A stretch of DNA of 45,273 bases from positions 1 through 45,273 of the forward strand of contig CAKQXY010000030.1 in NCBI GenBank assembly GCA_934292725.1, given 5' to 3'. Below the pieces are notes generated by a model. That model was not told where the DNA came from and searched no databases. It saw nothing but the letters and a program-made list of their open reading frames with translations. Of the stretch, positions 7,813 to 16,159 are shown piece after piece. The translations under genes were made by a program, and so were the position numbers. Source of the stretch: an uncultured Lachnospiraceae bacterium (GTDB lineage Bacteria > Bacillota > Clostridia > Lachnospirales > Lachnospiraceae). Each line of letters starts with the position of its first letter. The stretch's first letter is position 1.

Positions 7813-8754
7813 ATGGACAAGAATGCAAAAATATATGTAGCAGGTCATCGCGGAATGGTAGGTTCTGCGATTGTTAGAGAATTACAGCGTCAGGGATATA
7901 CAAATATTGTGACTCGTACACATGCTGAGCTGGATTTATGCCGTCAGGATGCAGTTGAGGCATTTTTTGCAGAAGAAAAGCCAGAATACGTATTTTTAGC
8001 AGCAGCAAAGGTTGGCGGTATTGTGGCAAATCAGAATGCATTAGCTGATTTTATGTATGATAACATGATTCTTGAGATGAATGTGATTCATTCTGCATGG
8101 AAGAATGGCTGCAAGAAACTTGAATTTTTAGGTTCTTCTTGTATTTATCCGCGTATGGCACCACAGCCTATGAAGGAAAGCTGTCTGCTGACATCTGAAC
8201 TTGAAAAGACAAATGAGGCATATGCGCTTGCTAAAATTTCTGGCTTAAAGTATTGTGAATTTTTAAATCGCCAGTATAACACTGATTATATCAGCGTTAT
8301 GCCGACAAATCTTTATGGTCCTAATGATAATTATCATCCTACTCACAGCCATGTGCTTCCGGCACTTATTCGCCGTTTCCATGAGGCAAAGGTAAATGGT
8401 CTTGAGGAAGTTACCTGCTGGGGAGATGGTTCACCGCTTCGTGAATTTTTGTATGTAGATGATCTGGCAAACTTATGTGTATTCTTGATGAATAACTATA
8501 GCGGAGATGAGACTGTCAATGCCGGAACTGGAAAAGAGCTGACAATTAAGGAGCTGACCGAGCTAGTGGCAAAGGTAATCGGCTATACTGGAAAGATCAA
8601 TTGGGATACAACAAAGCCAAATGGTACTCCTAGAAAGCTGCTTGACGTATCTAAGGCTAAGAATCTTGGCTGGACATATAAGACAGAGCTTGAAGAAGGA
8701 ATTCGTCTGTCCTATGAAGACTTTTTAAATAACCCGATGAGGGCTGAACGATAA
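7813..8754 (+). CDS. fcl: GDP-L-fucose synthase
   Basis: Epimerase-reductase that turns GDP-4-keto-6-deoxymannose into GDP-L-fucose with NADPH. Motifs: AGHRGMVGSAIVREL (Rossmann glycine loop), AAAKVGGIVANQNALADF, LGSSCIYPRMAPQP, the YALAKISG active site, and MPTNLYGPNDNYHP, all diagnostic for Fcl (WcaG). Length is about 313 residues. Three starts are possible: GTG 7801, ATG 7810 and ATG 7813. AGGTGA at 7799-7804 places 7813 at the best distance, giving MDKNAKIYVAGHRG. It sits directly behind gmd, and a hairpin (8764-8801) separates it from the guanylyltransferase. Confidence 0.95.
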   Translation: MDKNAKIYVAGHRGMVGSAIVRELQRQGYTNIVTRTHAELDLCRQDAVEAFFAEEKPEYVFLAAAKVGGIVANQNALADFMYDNMILEMNVIHSAWKNGCKKLEFLGSSCIYPRMAPQPMKESCLLTSELEKTNEAYALAKISGLKYCEFLNRQYNTDYISVMPTNLYGPNDNYHPTHSHVLPALIRRFHEAKVNGLEEVTCWGDGSPLREFLYVDDLANLCVFLMNNYSGDETVNAGTGKELTIKELTELVAKVIGYTGKINWDTTKPNGTPRKLLDVSKAKNLGWTYKTELEEGIRLSYEDFLNNPMRAER

Positions 8755-8763
8755 CGATTAAAT

Positions 8764-8801
8764 GAAAGGCGGCCGTTACCCAATTTGGGCAGCGGCCTTT
8801 C
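8764..8801 (+). other. Intercistronic hairpin between fcl and manC
   Basis: GAAAGGC (8764-8770) pairs with GCCTTTC (8795-8801), with a further CCCAA/TTGGG stem inside. No T-run follows, so it may be an mRNA processing or stability element rather than a terminator. Confidence 0.45.
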
Positions 8802-8823
8802 GCGTATAAGAAAGGATAAAAAA

Positions 8824-10134
8824 ATGAATATTGTATTGTTATCTGGTGGTTCTGGACAGCGTTTATGGCCGCTTTCAAATGATATTAGATCAAAACAGTT
8901 TATTAAGATTTTTCATAAAGAGGATGGAACGCTTGAATCTATGGTGCAGAGAGTGTATCGTCAGATTAGAAGTATTGATCCTGATGCTAATGTGACAATT
9001 GCAACATCAAAGTCTCAGGTATCAGCAATTCATAATCAGCTTGGAGAAAATGTTGGAATTAGTGTTGAGCCTTGCAGAAGAGATACGTTTCCGGCAATTG
9101 CACTGGCAGCAGCTTATTTGAAGGATAAAAAGCATCTGCCGTTAGATGAAGCTATTGTAATTTGTCCAGTTGATCCTTATGTCGATAGTGATTATTTTGA
9201 AGCTCTTGATGCGCTTGGAAAACGTGCAGCAGAAAGTTCGGCTAATCTTGTTCTAATGGGAATTGAGCCTACATATCCAAGTGCAAAGTATGGTTATATT
9301 ATTCCAAAGTCACTGGACAATATCAGCTCAGTTTCTATGTTCAAGGAGAAACCAACAGAAGAGGTTGCTCAAACTTATATTACACAGGGAGCTCTTTGGA
9401 ATGGCGGTGTGTTTGCACTTCGACTTGGCTATGTATTGGAAAGAGCACATCAGCTGATTGATTTTACTGATTATCAGGATTTGTTTGATAAATATGAGAC
9501 ATTAGAGAAAATCAGCTTTGACTATGCAGTTGTTGAGCATGAGGAAAAAATCGAAGTAATGCGTTTTTCTGGAATGTGGAAAGATTTGGGAACATGGAAT
9601 ACTCTTACAGAGGCGATGGACAGCCGCAATGTTGGTCAGGCGCTTTTTAGTGAAAGTTGTCAGAATGTGCATGTCGTAAATGAACTTAATCTTCCAGTGC
9701 TTTGTATGGGATTAAAGGATGTTGTTGTATCAGCCAGTCCGGATGGCATTCTTGTATCAGATAAAAAGCAGTCGAGCTATATTAAGCCATTCGTCAATAC
9801 ACTGGATCATCGAGTTATGTTTGCCGAGAAGTCATGGGGAAGCTTTCGTGTTTTGGACGTTGAGAAAGAGAGTCTTACGATCAAGGTAACTTTAAATCCT
9901 GGTCATAAAATGAATTATCACAGCCATGAGTTTCGCGATGAAGTATGGACCATTATTTCTGGAACAGGCCGCGTAATTTTAAATGAGAAAGAACGTGATG
10001 TAAAGCCAGGTGATGTTATTGAGATGAAGGCAGGCTGCCGCCACACCATTATTGCAGATACAGAGCTAAAAGTAATTGAGGTCCAGATGGGAAAAGATGT
10101 TAATGTTCATGATAAGATTAAGTATGAAATCTAG
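8824..10134 (+). CDS. manC: Mannose-1-phosphate guanylyltransferase (ManC-type, with C-terminal cupin)
   Basis: Makes GDP-mannose from mannose-1-phosphate and GTP, feeding gmd. Of 436 residues, the N-terminal nucleotidyltransferase (1-270) has the LSGGSGQRLWPLSN signature, KQF lysine motif, EPCRRDTFPAIALAA, CPVDPYV (metal site), YGYIIP, FKEKPTEE and WNGGVFALR. The C-terminal half (about 345-436) is the cupin-like domain of type II phosphomannose isomerases (KSWGSFRVLDVE, GHKMNYHSHEFRDEVW, MKAGCRHTI). This suggests a bifunctional GMP/PMI or a retained cupin. The start at 8824 follows AAGAAAGG; the frame extends upstream into the hairpin but without an initiation site. Confidence 0.93.
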   Translation: MNIVLLSGGSGQRLWPLSNDIRSKQFIKIFHKEDGTLESMVQRVYRQIRSIDPDANVTIATSKSQVSAIHNQLGENVGISVEPCRRDTFPAIALAAAYLKDKKHLPLDEAIVICPVDPYVDSDYFEALDALGKRAAESSANLVLMGIEPTYPSAKYGYIIPKSLDNISSVSMFKEKPTEEVAQTYITQGALWNGGVFALRLGYVLERAHQLIDFTDYQDLFDKYETLEKISFDYAVVEHEEKIEVMRFSGMWKDLGTWNTLTEAMDSRNVGQALFSESCQNVHVVNELNLPVLCMGLKDVVVSASPDGILVSDKKQSSYIKPFVNTLDHRVMFAEKSWGSFRVLDVEKESLTIKVTLNPGHKMNYHSHEFRDEVWTIISGTGRVILNEKERDVKPGDVIEMKAGCRHTIIADTELKVIEVQMGKDVNVHDKIKYEI

Positions 10135-10163
10135 TGGACGTTAAAAAAGAAGTACGATATAAT
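10135..10163 (+). promoter_or_regulatory. Possible internal promoter before the fkp-like gene
   Basis: TGGACG (10135-10140), 17-base spacer, TATAAT (10158-10163). The -35 is weak and starts at the manC stop. It would let the salvage genes be expressed separately from the de novo genes. Confidence 0.5.
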
Positions 10164-10195
10164 AGGGAATATATAAGGTGAAAGGAAAAGATAAC

Positions 10196-13090
10196 ATGTC
10201 ACACAAAACATTATTTCTTCAGCAGTCTTATGAGGATTGCACCAGGCAATATATGGAATTGCTTGAAAAACAAAAAATGCCGCTTTGGGATTATGTGATT
10301 TTGACTGCGTCAAATGAATCACAGGCGCAGTCATATCGTATGCAGATCCAGTATCGTCTTGATCATGGAATGTTGCCAAAATCTATCCATTATGCAGTTC
10401 TTCCAGATCCAGATGGAAAAAGAGTGGGAAGCGGCGGCGCTACATTAAATGTGCTGCGTTACATACATCAGGATGCAGGAAGTTTTGATGATAAGCGTAT
10501 TCTCGTGATTCATTCTGGTGGAGACAGTAAGCGTGTGCCTCAGTATTCGGCATGTGGCAAGCTGTTCTCGCCTGTTCCGCGTCTGCTTCCAAATGGCAGA
10601 AGATCTACACTTTTTGATGAGTTTATGATTTCCATGTGCGGAGTAGCAGCGCGTATTCGTGCTGGTATGCTTGTATGTTCAGGTGATGTTCTTTTGTTGT
10701 TTAATCCACTTCAGATTGATTTTTACGGAAGCGGAGCAGCGGCACTGTCAATTAAGGAACCTGCTGAGATTGGAAAAAATCATGGTGTATACCGTGTTGA
10801 TGAGCAGGGAAATGTAGGTGGATTTTTACATAAGAAAACAGTAGATCAGCTTCATGAGCTGCAGGCTGCAGATGAAAACGGAAATGTTGATATTGATACA
10901 GGTGCTGTTATCATGGATACAGATCTGTTAAAGGCATTATATAAATTGGTAGATACGCCAGAGCAGTTTGATGCTTATGTAAATGAAAATACAAGACTGT
11001 CTTTTTATGCAGACTTTTTATATCCGCTGGCATCCCAGTCCTCGCTGGAGCAGTATTATAAGGAAACACCGGAAGGTGATTTTACGCCAGAGCTTCATGA
11101 GTGCCGCACGAAACTTTGGGAGGTGCTTCATACATTTCATATGAAGCTGATTCGCATGTCACCGGCTGCATTTATCCATTTCGGAACGACAAAAGAGCTG
11201 CGCCATTTAATGACAGAGGGAATGGAGCAGTTTGTATATCTTGGATGGAACAGTTTTGTAAATACTAATAGTACAAGCATCCGCAGTGGCTATGCATCTG
11301 GAAACAGTTATATCAGCAAGCGTGCAAAGATTGGAAAGGGCACTTATGTAGAGGACAGCTATGTTCACCATGGAACAGTGATTGGAACGAATTGTGTGGT
11401 ATCAGGTGTTACGCTTGATGGACAGAATATTCCAGATGGTGCCGTGATTCATGGTTTAAAGCTTGGTGAGGAGCAGTTTGTTGCTCGTATGTATGGGGTA
11501 AATGATAATCCAAAGGAATGCAGCCTGTTTGGAAGGAAGCTTTCAGAGCCGCTTTGGACAGCAAAAATTTATCCTATTTGTCGCACCATGCGTGAGGCAG
11601 TAGATGCCACGCTGCAGGCATATGAGCAGGGTTTTCCTATTAAAGACTCTTTTGTTTCATTAAAAGATAGTTTTAATATGGCTGATGTGACGGCAATTCT
11701 TCCGTGGCAGGATAAATTAGATGATAAGGTCCGTGTGGAATCACTTTTAGAAGCTATTGACAATAAAGTTGATTTAAAGCAGGCATTTATATCTTGCGGA
11801 GGAAATGTTTCACCACGTGTTGAACGTTTGCTTTTGAGAGAAGCAGAACGTTTGGATAGCCGTAACCTTGAACAGTTTAGCCGTAAGATTCGTATTTATT
11901 ACATGCTGTCACTTGTAAAAGAAACATATATGGACAATTGTTTTGATACGATTGGAAAAGCAGTTTTGGATACAGCTGTTGCAGGGCTTGAATGCAGCAG
12001 GGAAACGAAGCTTTTAAAGGAAGAGTCAATTGTTCGTCTGCCAGTTCGTGTAAACTGGGGAGGTGGTTGGAGTGATACTCCTCCATATTGCATGGAGCAT
12101 GGCGGAACTGTTTTGAATGCTGCAGTATTATTAGATGGAAATTACCCGATTGAGGCAATTGCACGTCGCATTGAAGGAAACAGGATAGTTTTGGCTAGTG
12201 CAGACAGTGGAGCAGAGCAGGAATTTACTGATATTAAGCAGCTGCAGGATTCAAGTAATCCATATGATCCATTTGCACTTCATAAGGCAGCATTAATTGC
12301 ATGTGGTTTGATTCCGTATAGTGAAAATCGTTCAATTGAGGAGATTACAAATCAGTTGGGCAGTGGATTATATTTATCTACACGGGTAATCAATATTCCT
12401 CGTGGCTCTGGTCTTGGAACATCCTCTATCCTTGCTGGCGCATGTGTGAAAGCATTATATGAAATTACAGGACGTAAGCTGGAAGAGGATGAGTTATATA
12501 ACCGTGTGCTTTGCATGGAACAGATCATGTCAACAGGAGGAGGCTGGCAGGATCAGGTAGGCGGTCTTGCACCTGGAATTAAGATGGTAACATCTCATGC
12601 AGAAGTCAGACAGCAAATCAGCTGTATGCCATGTGTTGTAAGTGAAAAGACAATGAAAGAACTTGATGAGCGTTTCTGTCTTATTTATTCAGGACAGCGC
12701 CGTCTGGCAAGAAATCTGCTGCGCGATGTAGTAGGACGATATGTGGGTGGCAATTCAGATGCAGTCGAGGTGCTGTATGAGATTCAGCGAAGTGCAGTTT
12801 TGATGCGTTTTGAGCTGGAGAAAGGTGATGTCGATGCATTTGCAAGACTTTTAAATGAACACTGGGAATTAAGCAAGCGTCTTGACAGCGGATGTACAAA
12901 TGTTTGTATTGATATGATTTTTAAGGCAGTAGAGGATCTTATTGATGCAAAGATGATCTGTGGCGCAGGAGGCGGTGGTTTCCTTCAGGTTGTATTGAAA
13001 AAGGGTATTACGGCCAAACAGCTGCAGGAGCGTTTACATGATGTGTTCCAAGACAGCGGTGTGTCTGTATGGCAGTGTCAGTTTGTATAA
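10196..13090 (+). CDS. fkp: Bifunctional fucokinase/GDP-fucose pyrophosphorylase (Fkp-like)
   Basis: Large salvage enzyme of 964 residues, comparable with Bacteroides Fkp (about 950). The N-terminal half resembles L-fucose-1-phosphate guanylyltransferase (LPDPDGKRVGSGGATLN and GGDSKRVPQYSACGKLF near 75-120). A left-handed beta-helix-like stretch follows (ISKRAKIGKGTYVEDSYVHHG). The C-terminal 340 residues are a GHMP sugar kinase with RVNWGGGWSDTPP, the ATP loop PRGSGLGTSSILAGA (around 735-750) and CGAGGGGFLQVV. Together these would phosphorylate L-fucose and transfer GMP to it, giving GDP-fucose from scavenged sugar. The frame opens at a GTG at 10178, but ATG 10196 has the ribosome site AAAGGAAAAG. 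Next to gmd-fcl-manC this puts both GDP-fucose routes in one locus. Some homologues act on D-glycero-D-manno-heptose, which is less likely beside fucose genes. Confidence 0.88.
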   Translation: MSHKTLFLQQSYEDCTRQYMELLEKQKMPLWDYVILTASNESQAQSYRMQIQYRLDHGMLPKSIHYAVLPDPDGKRVGSGGATLNVLRYIHQDAGSFDDKRILVIHSGGDSKRVPQYSACGKLFSPVPRLLPNGRRSTLFDEFMISMCGVAARIRAGMLVCSGDVLLLFNPLQIDFYGSGAAALSIKEPAEIGKNHGVYRVDEQGNVGGFLHKKTVDQLHELQAADENGNVDIDTGAVIMDTDLLKALYKLVDTPEQFDAYVNENTRLSFYADFLYPLASQSSLEQYYKETPEGDFTPELHECRTKLWEVLHTFHMKLIRMSPAAFIHFGTTKELRHLMTEGMEQFVYLGWNSFVNTNSTSIRSGYASGNSYISKRAKIGKGTYVEDSYVHHGTVIGTNCVVSGVTLDGQNIPDGAVIHGLKLGEEQFVARMYGVNDNPKECSLFGRKLSEPLWTAKIYPICRTMREAVDATLQAYEQGFPIKDSFVSLKDSFNMADVTAILPWQDKLDDKVRVESLLEAIDNKVDLKQAFISCGGNVSPRVERLLLREAERLDSRNLEQFSRKIRIYYMLSLVKETYMDNCFDTIGKAVLDTAVAGLECSRETKLLKEESIVRLPVRVNWGGGWSDTPPYCMEHGGTVLNAAVLLDGNYPIEAIARRIEGNRIVLASADSGAEQEFTDIKQLQDSSNPYDPFALHKAALIACGLIPYSENRSIEEITNQLGSGLYLSTRVINIPRGSGLGTSSILAGACVKALYEITGRKLEEDELYNRVLCMEQIMSTGGGWQDQVGGLAPGIKMVTSHAEVRQQISCMPCVVSEKTMKELDERFCLIYSGQRRLARNLLRDVVGRYVGGNSDAVEVLYEIQRSAVLMRFELEKGDVDAFARLLNEHWELSKRLDSGCTNVCIDMIFKAVEDLIDAKMICGAGGGGFLQVVLKKGITAKQLQERLHDVFQDSGVSVWQCQFV

Positions 13091-13108
13091 ATACTTAATA
13101 AATGAAAG

Positions 13109-13133
13109 GTCTGCATGCATTATGCATGCAGAC
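13109..13133 (+). terminator. Perfect 12-bp palindromic hairpin between fkp and fucU
   Basis: GTCTGCATGCAT (13109-13120), one base, ATGCATGCAGAC (13122-13133), followed by TGTTTTG. It could be a weak terminator/attenuator that lowers fucU expression, or an operator. The palindrome is perfect over its full length. Confidence 0.5.
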
Positions 13134-13155
13134 TGTTTTGCAGGAGGAGAAGATT

Positions 13156-13584
13156 ATGTTAAAAGGAATTTCACCGTTAATTAGCCCAGAGCTGTTAAAG
13201 GTTTTGTGTGAGATGGGACATGGAGATGAGATTGTTCTTGCAGATGCAAATTTTCCGTCTGAGACAACAGGAAAACGTGTAATTCGTGCAGACGGAATAG
13301 GAGCAGCAGATTTACTTAAGGCAATTTTGCCGCTTTTTCCGCTTGATACGTATGAAAAAGATCGTTTTATTTTGATGGAGGTGGTTCCGGGAGATCCAGT
13401 AGTTCCAGTAATTTGGGATAAATATAAAGAAATTTTAAATGAGCAGGAACCAGGCACGCCAGTTGAATTTATGGAACGTTTTTCGTACTACGAGAGAGCG
13501 AAAAATGCATACTGTGTTGTTGCAACAGGAGAAACCGCTCAGTATGCAAATATTATTCTGAAAAAAGGGGTTGTGTATAAATGA
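13156..13584 (+). CDS. fucU: L-fucose mutarotase, RbsD/FucU family
   Basis: Small cytosolic enzyme of 142 residues that interconverts sugar anomers. Family features: MLKGISPLISPELLKVL at the start, the catalytic-histidine segment CEMGHGDEIVLADANFP (about 17-33), and a C-terminal VVATGETAQYANIILKKGV with the conserved ending. That region and the fucose context favour FucU over RbsD. AGGAGGAGA lies directly before ATG 13156. As the last gene of the fucose cluster it would supply the anomer used by the fucokinase. After it the sequence turns into remnants and the RiPP island. Confidence 0.85.
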   Translation: MLKGISPLISPELLKVLCEMGHGDEIVLADANFPSETTGKRVIRADGIGAADLLKAILPLFPLDTYEKDRFILMEVVPGDPVVPVIWDKYKEILNEQEPGTPVEFMERFSYYERAKNAYCVVATGETAQYANIILKKGVVYK

Positions 13585-13665
13585 GCCAGATGAAAGCAAG
13601 GCGATTACAGGGAAAGAACTATTTCCTTTTCAGGACGAAAGCTAGGAGTTTCATTGGCTAACATT

Positions 13666-13726
13666 ACAATACTCGCAATGTATCTTCCAATGATTTCATC
13701 ACTGAGAATACTTTTCTGACGCATCT
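13666..13726 (-). pseudogene. Decayed fragment of a second SDR gene
   Basis: On the minus strand this reads MRQKSILSDE-IIGRYIASIV, matching the intact SDR (4756-5556) at MRQKSILGDD and PEVIGKYIANIV. By hand alignment, 13666-13697 matches 4877-4908 with 4 mismatches in 32, and 13698-13726 matches 4981-5009 with 2 in 29. The 72 bases between are deleted in frame. No start or remaining body of the gene is present. The fragment lies in the otherwise gene-less stretch 13585-13984. Confidence 0.75.
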
Positions 13727-13843
13727 ATATCACCTAAAAATTACGCTTGCTTTATCGCATTCCGTGATGGTATAGTTAAAGTTAACGGACAGGTATTATG
13801 TCAAAAAATTGAGAAAGAATGGCTAGGAGAATATGTAGAATAG
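13706..13843 (+). pseudogene. Orphan C-terminal coding remnant, unrecognised
   Basis: This frame is open from 13706 to a TAG at 13843 without any in-frame ATG or GTG start. Its last part reads FRDGIVKVNGQVLCQKIEKE and then WLGEYVE, which looks like real protein rather than random sequence. Its first 20 bases overlap the SDR remnant on the other strand. I do not recognise the family. It is probably the tail of a gene lost during the rearrangement that brought in the neighbouring island. The rest of 13585-13984 holds a 26-codon ORF at 13581 that I do not believe, and the island promoter. Confidence 0.35.
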
Positions 13844-13914
13844 TCAGATGTGTTTAAAACATCTAAAAAGTCTGAAAAACACAACAAATAAAATGTGAAA
13901 AGTCACCAAAATCA

Positions 13915-13943
13915 TTGACTTTTGTACTTGCCATGCTTATAAT
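13915..13943 (+). promoter_or_regulatory. Sigma-A promoter of the RiPP operon
   Basis: TTGACT (13915-13920), 17-base spacer, perfect TATAAT (13938-13943). Transcription would begin about 35 bases before the first gene (ATG 13985). It is the only strong promoter seen before the co-directional genes up to 19996. Confidence 0.75.
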
Positions 13944-13984
13944 TAGGATATTAACAGTTTCAAATTGTTCAAAGGAAGTAAATT

Positions 13985-14719
13985 ATGCAGAATACATATC
14001 GGTTGGCAGGTCATGCAATTGAAATAAAGTCTATTTATAAAGATGTGCACACATTATGTGCACCTTATCGGGTGGATGATGAAGCCGAATATCACATTTC
14101 AATTACGTCTGTTGACATTGATTTTGAGCGGAAGCGTTCAATGCAGACAGAAGCATTGGAACATGTTTCAATTCAAAGCTATACAAACTCATATCTGGAA
14201 ACGCTGGCGGTTTATCGTAAGCTGGCGCAGCTTTTGGTGCAGGAAGATATTTTGCTGATGCATGGTTCAGTGGTGGCAGTGGATGGACAGGCATATTTGT
14301 TTACCGCCAAAAGCGGCACAGGCAAAAGCACTCATACCAGTTTGTGGATGCAGCAGTTTGGCTCACGTGCCGTGATGGTGAATGGTGATAAGCCGTTGCT
14401 GCATGTTGCAAACGAGGGTGTGACTGTCTACGGAACGCCGTGGGATGGCAAGGAACGCTTGAGCACAAATATTGCCTGTCCGCTTAAGGCAGTGTGCATT
14501 CTGACTCGCAGCGAAAAGAATCACATCAAACGTATTTCTAAAAAGGATGCCCTGCCAATGCTCTGCCAGCAGATTCATCGACCAGAAGCTCCGGATGCAC
14601 TTGTAAAAGTGCTGGCGCTTGTGAATCAGCTGGGCAGCAGTGTGCCGCTGTATCGATTGGAATGCAATATGAACCCGGAGGCTGCATTGGTAGCTTATCG
14701 TGGAATGAATCAGGAATAG
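13985..14719 (+). CDS. HPr-kinase-like P-loop protein of the RiPP cluster
   Basis: Protein of 244 residues. The second half resembles the catalytic core of HPr kinase: LLMHGSVVAVDGQAYLF, then Walker A SGTGKST (110-116), then MVNGDKPLL (about 131-139) in place of the second acidic motif, then YGTPWDGKE. It is not HprK itself because the N-terminal DRTGG-type domain is replaced by about 90 unrelated residues. Kinases of this shape are known in lasso-peptide loci (paeninodin type), where they phosphorylate a peptide serine. Here it is first in an operon with a radical SAM enzyme and precursor, so a peptide kinase is the natural guess. ATG 13985 follows AAAGGAAG; the downstream gene starts 12 bases after the stop. 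Confidence 0.78.
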   Translation: MQNTYRLAGHAIEIKSIYKDVHTLCAPYRVDDEAEYHISITSVDIDFERKRSMQTEALEHVSIQSYTNSYLETLAVYRKLAQLLVQEDILLMHGSVVAVDGQAYLFTAKSGTGKSTHTSLWMQQFGSRAVMVNGDKPLLHVANEGVTVYGTPWDGKERLSTNIACPLKAVCILTRSEKNHIKRISKKDALPMLCQQIHRPEAPDALVKVLALVNQLGSSVPLYRLECNMNPEAALVAYRGMNQE

Positions 14720-14730
14720 GGGAAAAGTAT

Positions 14731-16092
14731 ATGAAAACTATTTTGCAGCCATCAGGCAATATCATGAAAATATTGGGCAAAGCAAAACCGGCAGAGTACG
14801 GTCTGCGCTGGATGACATATGTTCTTGCCCAGCCGGTTGAGGGTGGAGTATTGGTGTTTAATACCCTCACATGGGCCCTGCTTCTGCTCACGCAGGAGGA
14901 GTATACCACACCAGATGCTCTGCCTGAGCTGTGGGATGGCTGGTTTAGAGTACCGCAGGAGATGGATGATCAGAAATATGCTGACCAGGTGCGTTTTATC
15001 CGCCGGACGATGCAGAAGGAACCAGAGCATATAACCACTTATACCATCTTTACCACCACGGACTGCAACGCCCGGTGCTTTTACTGCTATGAGATGGGGC
15101 GTTCACGCATTCCAATGAGCGATGAAACTGCACACAAGGCGGCGGCTTATATTGCAGCGCATTGCGACGGAGAAAAGGTTCATCTGCACTGGTTTGGCGG
15201 TGAACCGCTTTTTAATAAGCAGGTCATTGACATCATCTGCACCGACCTTACTGAAAAGGGCATTACATACGATTCCATGATGACCTCCAACGGGTACCTG
15301 TTTGACAAAGATACCGTAGAACAAGCGGTTTCTCATTGGAAGCTGAAGAGCGTGCAGATCACGCTTGATGGCACGGAAGAAATTTATAACCGCAGCAAGG
15401 CATTTATTTATAAGGATGGCGAAAGTCCTTATAAAATCGTCATAGGCAACATACAGCGTTTGATGGACGCTGGAGTTACCATCATTATCCGCCTGAATAT
15501 GAATAACCAAAATGCGGAGAACCTCATGCAGTTGGCGGATGAACTGCATGAGCGGTTTGGTGGGCAGAAAAAATTTTATGTATATAGCCATACTCTTTTT
15601 GAGTTTTCGGGTAATCGGTCGGCGCACATCAGCAACGCAGACGACCGTTGCCAGATCTATGAAAAGCAGCTGCTGCTTCGCCAGAAGCTGGCACAATATG
15701 GCATTGGACAGAAGCAATATCTACGGAAGAATATACGATTCAACCAGTGCATGGCAGACAGCGGTAATGCCGTCACCATTCTGCCGGATGGGAATATCGG
15801 CCTGTGTGAGCACTATACCGAGGACAATTTTGTTGGGCATCTTGACCAGGGAGGGTTGGATACCAAGGTGGTGCAGCGTTTTCGAGAATGCTGGGAGCAG
15901 ACGGAGAGCTGTAAGGTATGCTTCTATTACCCACAATGCATCCGACTGAAAAAGTGTCGTGAGGAAAACGAGTGCTTCCCAGAGGTGCGAGAAGCACACC
16001 GTCAGAATCTTCTGGACGGGATGCGCAACACTTATGCGGCATGGCTGAAAAAAGAGCAGACCTATGAGGAAGCCCCCCACTCTGACTGCTGA
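14731..16092 (+). CDS. Radical SAM/SPASM peptide maturase
   Basis: 453-residue enzyme predicted to install a crosslink or similar modification on the precursor. The N-terminal 95 residues carry NTLTWALLLLTQEEY, a pattern seen at the front of peptide-maturing radical SAM proteins. The SAM cluster is C112-x3-C116-x2-C119 (CNARCFYC), with WFGGEPLFNKQ as the SAM-binding GGE motif. A SPASM domain for auxiliary 4Fe-4S clusters follows: C340, C359, C394, C397, C403, C409 and C415. The frame opens at 14662, but ATG 14731 with AGGGGAAAAG in front is the proper start and avoids overlapping the kinase. Auxiliary clusters plus a Cys-rich substrate point to thioether chemistry (sactipeptide or ranthipeptide type), but the bond cannot be read from sequence. 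Confidence 0.9.
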   Translation: MKTILQPSGNIMKILGKAKPAEYGLRWMTYVLAQPVEGGVLVFNTLTWALLLLTQEEYTTPDALPELWDGWFRVPQEMDDQKYADQVRFIRRTMQKEPEHITTYTIFTTTDCNARCFYCYEMGRSRIPMSDETAHKAAAYIAAHCDGEKVHLHWFGGEPLFNKQVIDIICTDLTEKGITYDSMMTSNGYLFDKDTVEQAVSHWKLKSVQITLDGTEEIYNRSKAFIYKDGESPYKIVIGNIQRLMDAGVTIIIRLNMNNQNAENLMQLADELHERFGGQKKFYVYSHTLFEFSGNRSAHISNADDRCQIYEKQLLLRQKLAQYGIGQKQYLRKNIRFNQCMADSGNAVTILPDGNIGLCEHYTEDNFVGHLDQGGLDTKVVQRFRECWEQTESCKVCFYYPQCIRLKKCREENECFPEVREAHRQNLLDGMRNTYAAWLKKEQTYEEAPHSDC

Positions 16093-16159
16093 CCCTTTGC
16101 GTGACACGGTGTAACAGCCGTTTCACATAGAGATTTTCTGCGAAAGGAGGTATGTAAAA

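Noticed and set aside
13581..13661. 26-codon ORF with an ATGA overlap on the fucU stop
   Set aside because: Short, no recognisable leader or core pattern, and lies in decayed sequence; not convincing as a second precursor.
13985..14719. Genuine HPr kinase/phosphorylase (HprK)
   Set aside because: It lacks the N-terminal HprK domain and the canonical catalytic His/Asp motif and is embedded in a peptide operon.
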